Below, piece by piece: positions 40,123 to 49,300 of a stretch of DNA of 64,000 nt. The notes below the pieces were generated by a model, which saw only the letters and a program-made list of their open reading frames with translations, did not search any database and was not told the DNA's origin. The position numbers were made by a program, and so were the translations under genes. The stretch comes from Pectinophora gossypiella. Taxonomy: Eukaryota > Arthropoda > Insecta > Lepidoptera > Gelechiidae. The stretch lies in assembly GCF_024362695.1 (NCBI RefSeq), contig NC_065424.1, positions 12,232,928 through 12,296,927 of the forward strand. Direction: 5' to 3'. How positions within the stretch are numbered: the stretch's first letter is position 1; each line of letters opens with the position of its first letter.

Positions 40123-42447
40123 TTAATCAGGTAGACAGCGTTCACAAATGTGTGCCTCTTCGTCTTCCTCATCTACTCCAGCACATGAATTATGCGCCCA
40201 ACCGTGACACACGCCGCAAATGACCCAACCCTCAGTTGAATCTGAGTATAAGTACCCACAATAGATGCAAGCACAGTCATCCTCCTCTTCTTGGGATGAA
40301 CTATCTTCCGATTTAGTTTCATTTTTGCACCTTTTGGTTTGACGCTTTTTCTGCAAGTTTTCCTTGTCAGTTGTCTTTTTAATCTTCTTTGCAGTCTTTT
40401 TTCCAGGTTTCTTCATTTGTTTTTTACGTTTTTGAATCACTTGATTATCAGTCTTTTTTTTATTTTTACCTTCTTTAATACTTATATCTTTCATGAGTTC
40501 ATTTTTGTAAGGTGATTCAGTTAGTATTGCAGTCTTCCCTCGTTTCCTAGTCTTCCTCTCCTGAGTTCTAACTTCTTTAGGTATAGCCATAATATTTTCA
40601 GGACTTACCAGAAAATTTATTTTTATTTGCCTTTCGGGAGTTTTGTCTTTAGCTCGAAATGTCGACGTTGAAGGTTGCTCGGCCAATGTTTTTTCAGGGC
40701 TCCTTCTAGTATTAATAATCTCTGGAGAATATCTATTGAAATCAGCATCTGCAGCAACGTTTTGAGAAGACGTGGTAGTCACAGAAATGTCAATTTGAGA
40801 ATTCAACAAAATCAGGGCATCATTGTTATTCAAAAAAGATGTGGCTGGTTCAGCAATATCTTCTTTTTCAGTGGATAAAACTGGATGTACAGCATTTTCT
40901 GAGGATATCAGAGGTTCTGAACCACCTCCTTCATCAATTTGTAAGTTTGGGTTAGTAATGATGTTTTCTTGATTTTCTGATGTGGTTCGACCACGACTAT
41001 TTTCAGCCTGGGAACAAATAACTGAAGAAGGTACATTATTTTGCTGGGTTGCAGACGAGATTTGTCCAAGGTGAACTGAAGGGGATGGCCGCGAGAGATT
41101 TTCTTCAGTGATTGCTGGTTCGGATGTCGAAGTTGATGGAGCATTTTCCATATTTAGCTCTTCTCTTGCCAGATTTTCTGTGTTAGTCGTCTCCGCAGCT
41201 ATGAAATCAGCATCCGTAAAAACATTTTTATCTAATGGCCATATACCACATTTCCGAAATCCATTTATGGCTGTGAGCATTGTAGCTGCTGTCAAGTAAG
41301 CTTGTCCAAAAAGTTTTGCCACTTGATATGGTGTAACCACGCGACCAGGGTGATCTCTCAGCCATTTTTTAACTTCTGCACTGTAGTACGTGCTTAAAGG
41401 TCTCATGAAAGACACGTCTAAAGGCTGCAATTTGTGAGTACAATGTGGTGGTGTACATAATAAAATCACATTATTTTCTCTTGCATAATCTATAAGGTCA
41501 ATATTTTTGGTATGTGAAGAGTGACCGTCTAACAGAAGCAATATAGGCTTTTCTTTTGTCGGTTGTGCAAACTGCACGAATGATTTAAACCAATCATAAA
41601 ATATTTTTGTAGTAATCCAGCCATTGTCACTGCAAGTTCCCCAAAACCCTGACGGAGCATCATCCAAAAGTTCTTCTTTCATGCGCTTCCGAGCGTATAT
41701 TAGCATTGGTGGGACATAGGTGCCAACGGCATTAAAACAAATTTCAGCAGTGACCAACTGGCCTCTCTCTGCTGATGAGAGGCAGCCGACTTGCTTCTGA
41801 CCCTTCATTGACAATATCTTAGACTGACTTTTGGGAACAGTACTGATCCCCGTTTCGTCTACATTGTAGATCCTTTCAGGTGTCAGTTTATGTTTATCTA
41901 TAACATTTTCCAACAATTTAAAAAAATTGTTGACTGCCACTCTGTTAAAACCCATCGCTCTTGCAGCTGAAGTTGGTTCTGGACGTCTGTATGCTAGATC
42001 AGGGTGTCGTTTTAAAAACCCGCTGAGCCAATCTTCTCCTGCCATACCAGTTTCTGTATTAAATGGGTTATCTATGTGATTACGCTGAGCTAACTGATAA
42101 GCTATAATACGAAGCTCTTTTCCCGTTAAACCAAAAAGCCGTGCTTCCATAGATTTCACATACTCCGCCAGCTCATTTTCTTGCTCGGCTGTGAAAACAG
42201 TTTTGAATCTTCCCAAATGTTTTTTCCCGCAGTCGTTATCAGAATCAGTGTCGTCATTAACAGTTTCACGAGCTTTTCTTACTCGTCGTTCTAAGGTCGA
42301 CTTCGGAACATCGTAAGTAGCCGAGGCTCGAAGAAATCCCATTCTATCAGTAAGAACAGCAGCTACTGCTCTTCTCATATCTTCTTCGTTCCATTTGCCA
42401 CGATCTGTTTTTCGTTTATAGTTGCGCACCATTTTATCTGTAGACAA
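40123..42447 (-). CDS. Pogo-like transposase (CENP-B/DDE_1 type) with C-terminal PHD-like finger
   Basis: 774 aa, uninterrupted. The N-terminal Psq-type helix-turn-helix spans about 18-60 (KWNEEDMRRAVAAVL to PKSTLERRVRKA) and a CENP-B-like HTH about 84-150 (WLSGFLKRHPDLA). The DDE core has Asp197 (YNVDETG), Asp307 (LLLDGHSSH) and Asp344 (LQPLDVSF), the D-D-D triad of pogo transposases, so catalysis is possible. A long Ser/Lys-rich region (430-720) precedes a Cys4-His-Cys3 finger at about 725-771 (CACIYCGYLY, CGVCHGWAHNSC, CERC) that fits a PHD finger. Cut-and-paste transposition of element A is the expected role. Confidence 0.92.
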   Translation of the reverse strand: MSTDKMVRNYKRKTDRGKWNEEDMRRAVAAVLTDRMGFLRASATYDVPKSTLERRVRKARETVNDDTDSDNDCGKKHLGRFKTVFTAEQENELAEYVKSMEARLFGLTGKELRIIAYQLAQRNHIDNPFNTETGMAGEDWLSGFLKRHPDLAYRRPEPTSAARAMGFNRVAVNNFFKLLENVIDKHKLTPERIYNVDETGISTVPKSQSKILSMKGQKQVGCLSSAERGQLVTAEICFNAVGTYVPPMLIYARKRMKEELLDDAPSGFWGTCSDNGWITTKIFYDWFKSFVQFAQPTKEKPILLLLDGHSSHTKNIDLIDYARENNVILLCTPPHCTHKLQPLDVSFMRPLSTYYSAEVKKWLRDHPGRVVTPYQVAKLFGQAYLTAATMLTAINGFRKCGIWPLDKNVFTDADFIAAETTNTENLAREELNMENAPSTSTSEPAITEENLSRPSPSVHLGQISSATQQNNVPSSVICSQAENSRGRTTSENQENIITNPNLQIDEGGGSEPLISSENAVHPVLSTEKEDIAEPATSFLNNNDALILLNSQIDISVTTTSSQNVAADADFNRYSPEIINTRRSPEKTLAEQPSTSTFRAKDKTPERQIKINFLVSPENIMAIPKEVRTQERKTRKRGKTAILTESPYKNELMKDISIKEGKNKKKTDNQVIQKRKKQMKKPGKKTAKKIKKTTDKENLQKKRQTKRCKNETKSEDSSSQEEEDDCACIYCGYLYSDSTEGWVICGVCHGWAHNSCAGVDEEDEEAHICERCLPD

Positions 42448-42779
42448 ATAAATAAATAGGTAATATATTTAAATCTGATTTAATTAGAATTTACAAATAT
42501 TATCAGTACATAGAAAATGTTATTAAAAAAAACCGGATAGTATCCCATTATGCCCCGATCATCTTGCCCCGATTCACACGCAGGTAAAAAAAAATACGCA
42601 ATTCTAACCTCAAACTTTACCGGTGAAAAAAATGTGGTTTAAATTTAATGTTTTGGACTACTGTAATAAGCTCGGGATTGAAATAAAACATTAACACAGG
42701 TACTTACATGTCTGTACATCAGTTTTCGGATCAAATATCGCGTAAAAACACTTGCAATATCACTTTTTTCTCTCTGCAA

Positions 42780-43884
42780 CAGGGCTGCCAGATGTACGAT
42801 TTAAATCGTACTCGTACGATTTTTTGGCATTTCTACTCATGTACGATCGCAAGACTACGATCGTACGGAAAATGTACGATTTTTCGGTACCTGGCAACAT
42901 TTCGTAATAAAACAAATGTGTTACTCCGGCAGCTTTGATTTTTTTCAACGTTGCAGGTATTTTTTAATCACAAGTGCAGAAGAAATTATAGTATTTTATG
43001 CAACAGTTGTATAAGAAGGGTCAAAAAATGCGAGTGGCGTGAGTTGCGATGTGAGCCTTGGCGAACATCGCAATAAGAGACGCCACGAGCATTTTTGACC
43101 TAGTTATACAACGTTGCATACAATACTTTTTCTACGACGACGTAATTTTAAATGAAACAAAAATTTTCCAATTTATTTTCCAACGCGCGGGAAAATGGCG
43201 GCAAATGTATACTTTTTTTTTATAGTATATCTATGGCACCAAACAAAGTAAAGGTGCCAGTTTCCAGGTCAAAAAAAAAAAAAAAACAACAACAATGCTT
43301 TTTTGGCGACATTATAGTACAGTTACACTTTGTAAACAATGCTTTTATAGGCCATAGAGCATACACTTTTTCAAAGAGTTTAATTATGTATGTACTTATA
43401 TTAGACTTTTTGGTTATTTAAATGCCAGATTAAAGTAGAGGAGTAGAAAAAAAAAGATACGATTTAGATGGCGCCATTCTATCGGAACTGGACTGTCTTG
43501 AAACTACCAATGCTGTTTCCAGTAATTACATTAAAAAGTACCGACGTTACTGCCACTCATGATACTGGTTCCAAGAATAATAATATAAAAGTACTCTGTG
43601 GAATAATAAAACCCGAGGACATGCAAGTGATGCAGGCGATAGATGACGAATAGCGCAGTTTTCCGAATAAAAAAAGAAAAAAGAAAATTAACCTCAGAAA
43701 ATTAGTATAAGTCTAATAAACAGTTTTATTGCATTATTTTTCTGATTCTTAACGAATTATTCTCATTTTTCATAAAAACTTTGAACTTTTAAGTTGTACT
43801 ATCTTTTCATTTCAAAATTTCCTTGGAATACGATTTTTTTATAGTTGACGTACGATCATGCCTTTTTTTTATCTGGCAGCCCTG
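42780..43884. mobile_element. hAT-type MITE, 1.1 kb, nested in A
   Basis: 14-bp perfect ends CAGGGCTGCCAGAT / ATCTGGCAGCCCTG, with a perfect 8-bp target duplication CTCTGCAA at 42772-42779 and 43885-43892. The 8-bp duplication and CAGGG ends are hAT characters. No transposase. The interior has repeated TACGAT/ATCGTA motifs at both ends and an imperfect palindrome (about 42990-43130). Confidence 0.92.
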
Positions 43885-44240
43885 CTCTGCAACGCAAAAA
43901 CGAGTTCTAACCTGTTCGCTCTGCTTGGACGCACTAGCGGAGAGTGAAGTTCGTGCAAATGGCGCTGTTGCCGCTCTGAACACTTACCATTCACGCACAC
44001 AAGCTTACTTCCCGTACTGCCCCGAACTTCATCTTGCCCCGGTCTCCCCTACTTCTAAAGAGTTTTAGTTGAAATATGAACTTTATTTCCTAATATATAT
44101 GGCTTAAACAGTTGGAACTAGTAGTGGTTTCTGTAAATTTCAAGTATTTAAATTCGTAGGCAAAGTTGTAGGTAAATGGCGTAACTTTGCCTAGAACGAT
44201 AACTCAATAAATATGTCGCCGTTATTTGTACACATTTTTT

Positions 44241-47200
44241 GTGTAGGTCAGAATGGCGGGTGTATTGTTTCAGAAATGATTATGTTATAAACGAGAGAAA
44301 TGTACCTACAATGTACTAGTATGTACCTTTAATGAAAGTCATTGTACCTCCATGAAACGGGAGCCATAACAATAACAAAGTGAGCCGCGGTCCTTACGGT
44401 CTGAATCGCGGGTGTATGCTGAATATGAATGTATTACAATACCTATGGCTATGAAGTATTTACCAAAGGAATGTACCTTCAACGTACCTCACAAAAATAT
44501 AATCTAAATCAAATTGGATAAGTAATTAATAAGGAAATCAATAAAACAAACTTTTGACGCCTACAATTTTTTAATAGCAATTCTTTAAGTGGCAACATTA
44601 GGAATCGCATTTACAAAAGGCAAATTGTTACCATTATTTTAAAACAAACTTTTGACACCTACAATTTTTTCATAGCAATATGAATAGTATTTTGTTTGTA
44701 CTAAAAATGAAGCCTGACATGAGGGAAATATTTATAGGTATATGTGCTTCGATAAAGTAAAGAAACATGGAAAATACATAATAATTTACTCATTTATCAA
44801 AAGTCACAAAAAAGCGTGTTTACTTTAGTCCATATAATATACAATGCGCAATTATAATTTTACGGCTTCTTGTAGTTCGATTACATAGGTCATCATAACA
44901 CACCCACTTATTCTGTCTGTGACAATGGGCCTTGTAATGACCGATTTTGTCAAATGTATTTGATATCGGCGGTAAGAATTCAATAATCCCCATGATGTTG
45001 TATGTTTTTGATTCTAGCTTAATTTCCAGTGGTACTTCATTTATACACACCGAGTCACTTTGACTTAACTCAAAATTTATAACATTTGCAAGACATAAGT
45101 AAATGTTCGTGTTCCATTGCAGTTATTACGTCGACACACTACTACGTTATCGCTTGCCAGCATAGAAGCCGCGGAATCATTTAATTCTGAAACTTCTTTT
45201 TTGTTCATATCAAGTGGCAAAAAAGCAATCTTTCTGGTCACATTATTGATGACACAAGACTCGTTTGTACAATTTTCTTTGACATCAGCGCTATAAATTG
45301 CATCAATCAAGTATTCGTCAAATATTTTTGTCACGCTACAGTCACAATGTATTTCGGTGATTCCGTTTGAAATATTCGTTTTAAAATATTGTTGTGCAAT
45401 TTGTGCACGAATTCTGTACAAGTCTTGTCGTGTTTTCTTGTCATCAAGCATATTTTTTAAAAACATACAAAAACTATTGCCAGTATTAGTTAATACAGTT
45501 GTATTCACGGCAAAACCATCAGCACAAGCCGCTGCGATTACTTGAGCCGCGGCATCAAATGCGCACGTGTTCTTTAGTACCACGTTTTCCACACCAGATC
45601 TAGTTTTTAAACCATTTAATAGAAGAGGAACGTGCTTAATGGGTGTTTTCTTTTTAGGGAATTCCTTGCTTCCGAGGCCTCTCCAATTTTCTATTAGCGT
45701 GGGGTTTTCTGCGAAAATCGAGTCATCTAAATATTCTTTTTCTTGTATTTCGTGGTTTCTGTCCATCCTTTTTTTCTTTAACTATTTCATGATGTTCTTT
45801 GCTTGTTGCTGATTTTAATTCTCCAGCTATAAAGTCCGAATGTTTTATGATAAACTCATCTACACGCAATCGATTATTCTTAGTTGCAATATTAAAAACA
45901 TATCGCTTTAAAGTTTTAAAACTGCTTTCAACGTTTGATGACGAGGGATTTTTCACATCAGAATTGTATATTGGGATCATCACGTTAGACCATAATGGTA
46001 TACTCCCAACTAACCTTGTTAAATGCGGTATTAGTGACGGCATGTAATATAAATTTTCATGTAACATCTGATCATCGTCTTCTGTTAAAGAAACAATTAA
46101 TTCTTCTTTCTCAATTTGATTTTTATACCAATTTGGCACATTTGAAGTTTCTTTAGTTTTGCAGTCTGTTTCTTCATTTACGTCAAATAAACATGTATCT
46201 TCTTTTTTATCATCGTCTGACTTTTGATATTCTTCATCGATATCTTTTAAATCTAACAATAGTTTCTTTAGCCGTAATTTAGATTCTGAACATCTTGTTT
46301 CTTCTGCGTCAGAGCGATTAAGACTAACAGTGATTATATCGCAGACAACTTCTTTCAATAAATCGTAGTTTTCTAGCGTCCTTATGAGCAACAAGCAACG
46401 AAAATAAAACGTCCTTACCCTGCCGTCAACATTTTTAAAACAAGTTAAATTGTATAATATTTTTATTAAATGGCTTACGTCGATTCGAATATAGGTTTCA
46501 TTGGGCGTTACGACATTTTTTTCCAGTTTATTCAGAGAATGTGTCACGTACTCTTTAGTAGACTCAAAATTTGTGAAAGCCTTTACAGCTGCTCCGATAA
46601 GAGCTGGTGATTGATCCAATATTACTTCATTGGGAGAGGGTTTTGTCAATCCAAGATTTTAACCATTTTGATATTGTGTTCATATCATGTGTTGCTGATA
46701 ACATCTGAGATATCGGCACGCTTCTTCCATTAAACTTATCGTACATGATACCAGAATACAAAAAAACATGATTTGTGTTGATGATTTTCTCCGTAGGCCC
46801 AACTTCTTTTATCAAACTTCCAGTTGCATCTAAACTTAGAACAACTCTGTTATCTTTAATATATTGCCTATAATGTGCATCTTGAGCTGAAGACCAGTAA
46901 TGAATGTAAAATGGATGCAAAGATATATGTTTAATTAAATCATCGTATGGTGGTATGTTTGTCATGGTCCAGACTGATAAAACGGGGTTTGTGTGGTAAT
47001 GCTGGCTATGTCTGTCTTCATATTTTATTTGCTTTAAGCACCCTGAAGTCGGCAAGTGTGGTGGCTCTTGATCTGCAATATCCATTGTAGCATCAACCAA
47101 TTTATTACGAATTGTAATAGGTGACTCATGTTTCAATTCATAACTTAATTCCTTCCTTTGCACAGGAGACAACTTAATTTTTTTCATGGGATTGTGCCGA

Positions 47201-48571
47201 AATGTTTTGTCGTAATTTAAAATTATTCCCTCACAAAAAGCAATTTTATCCGTAGGCCAATTGATTACTATTTTGATTTCAGCATTACATTCAGTGCAGA
47301 ATCCATAGCATGTAATTTGCTCTCCATACTTCACCGAATGGGTTTTGAATGTCCAACTACATGGCATTTTTGATTTATTCCAAACCTCTTCTCGTAACAA
47401 ATGAGCCCACTCATGTTTAGGCAATACAAATTTCTTTTGATATTTACCGCTGCACAAGACTTTGTTTCTCTGTAAATTTTGCAATAGGCAGTATTCGTTG
47501 CCACTTGTAAATGTCTAATTGAAATGTAAATACCTTAGACACGTTGGATAATCCCTTTGTTTCTTCTTCGGATTCACTAGATTCAATAATAGCATCGACC
47601 TTGGTATTTTCTTCGTTTTGTGTATTTTTGTCATTTTCTGTATTTTCGAGATCGAAAAAAAAAAGAATAATGTCTCTTCAATGAAATATACAGAGCCTTT
47701 TCTGATATTTTTGATTGTAATTCTACACTGATTGTGGAAAAAATTGGGTCACACGGTGAAGGCAAATCGTATTCATGTTTGAAATAGTCTTTATATTTAA
47801 CGAAAACTTCTTTTTGTTCTTCTAATTTAACAACACTACACTTTCCTCCCCGCCTCTTCATTTTCTTTAAATTATTATTTATTTTTTTATTTCTCACCAC
47901 TAAATTCACATTAAACTACACGCCAAACAAATTGTCTTAACTCGGAAAAACGAAATGACGTGACTGACGCTTGATTTTAAGTTTTACTAAACATTTTATA
48001 AATACCCTCAAGTTCTAATAAAAACAAAATCAGATGAAGATTCAATAGACAGACTGTAGTATTATTATTATTTTAACTATTTTCCTGCAAGAATGATAAT
48101 TCTTGCAGGAAAAGGAACAAATAAGCATCTTTGTATATTTAATGCAAGGAAAAACATGTGGAAATATTGTAAAAATAAAGGCAACCATTTGCCTTTTGTA
48201 AATGTGATTCCTAATGTTACTACTTAAAGATTTGCTATGAAAAAAATGTAGGCGTCAAAAGTTTGTTTTATTGATTTCCTCATTAATTACTTATCCAATT
48301 TGATTTAGATTATATTTTTGTGAGGTACGTTGAAGGTACATTCCTTTGGTAAATACTTCATAGCCATAGCTATTGTAATACATTCATATTCAGCATACAC
48401 CCGCGATTCAGACCGTAAGGACCGCGGCTCACTTTGTTATTGTTATGGCTCCCGTTTCATGGAGGTACAATGACTTTCATTAAAGGTACATACTAGTACA
48501 TTGTAGGTACATTTCTCTCGTTTATAACATAATCATTTCTGAAACAATACACCCGCCATTCTGACCTACAC
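44241..48571 (-). mobile_element. Element C: long-TIR NOF/foldback-like transposon nested in B
   Basis: Terminal inverted repeats of about 390 bp: 44241-44633 and 48181-48571, starting GTGTAGGTCAGAATGGCGGG. Arms agree with few changes over their whole length. The left inner arm has an extra partial copy (44543-44590 and 44641-44683, AAAACAAACTTTTGAC). Flanks share only ATTTTTT, so the target duplication is not certain. The interior encodes a broken transposase on the reverse strand. Long arms plus this protein suggest the NOF/foldback branch of the MULE superfamily. Confidence 0.75.
45077..47909 (-). pseudogene. NOF/MULE-like transposase, frameshifted into four parts
   Basis: Parts: 47631-47909, 46627-47484, 45723-46649 and 45077-45766. 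Consecutive frames overlap at 46627-46649 and 45723-45766, as expected of single-base frameshifts. Candidate DDE residues: Asp in RVVLSLDATGSLIKE, Asp in NEVILDQSPALIGAA and Glu in NVESSFKTLKRYVF. The last part has the NOF-like block NTCAFDAAAQVIAAACADG and Cys pairs (HCDCS, CRRNNC). Element C is therefore probably non-functional, unless the gaps are introns or sequencing errors. The family call rests on remembered NOF features, not on a search. Confidence 0.6.
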
Positions 48572-49300
48572 ATTTTTTTCCGTGTGCATAACATGTCGTT
48601 CTTGTCCTCGGCTTTCAAAGTATAGCCAATTTACGGGGGTTTTTTTTTCTCCGGTAATAGGCAAAGTTGTAGCAGGCGCCACAAACTCTTCATACAAAAA
48701 TGGCGCTACCTGTAGGGTTGTGCAAAGAAATCGACACCACTTATATTATGAATTTTTATTTTTTTACGGCAATTACAAAATTACCAAGTCAATTATTCAT
48801 TAATTTGCTTAGGTACAAATGTTTATAATCTTAGACAAATCTTAGGTACGCATGTTATTTTATTATAGTGCCACAAACTTATCTGACCCGTTGACTGGCT
48901 GGGCGTCGCTAGTGGTCAAAAAACTAATTTTCGAAAAACAACGATTTTAGTAGTCCGTGTCACCGTGTCGGAAGCTTGCGGCTGTGTGTGAATTAATTTT
49001 ATATAATCTTTGGTACGTTACAGGAACATTATAACAAACATAGGTACTAAAATATATAATTAAACATAACAAACATTAAATGAGCTATGTAGGCATTTTT
49101 AGTTATCTTAACATCTAATGTAGCTAGGCAAAGCACAAAAAAGTTATTAATCATTCTTAACGGAATAACAGAAATAGCTACCTAATCAAAATATTTTTTT
49201 ACCGGATAAAGAAATTATTTTACAGGAATGCAGGACTAGCCAGTATCACGAAAGATTTTTTTTATTTTTTAATAATGAATTATATTTAGCTTATTGTACG
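48572..49300. other. Element B subterminal region without ORF
   Basis: Belongs to B by its GGCAAAGTTGTAG motif at 48660. AT-rich, no gene. Confidence 0.6.

Larger units (their letters stand above)
39873..44049 (-). mobile_element. Element A: pogo-like DNA transposon nested in B
   Basis: Terminal repeats GGGGAGACTGGGGCAAGATGA (left) and the complement of GGGGAGACCGGGGCAAGATGA (right) agree at 20 of 21 positions, with TA on each side (39871-39872 and 44050-44051). The TTGCCCC/GGGGCAA motif recurs internally (40066-40110 and 42549-42570), like transposase-binding subterminal repeats. Carries one intact transposase ORF and a nested hAT MITE. Confidence 0.88.

Noticed and set aside
44231..48580. 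Perfect target-site duplication for element C
   Set aside because: Only ATTTTTT is shared next to the arms, in a T-rich context, which is too weak to claim.
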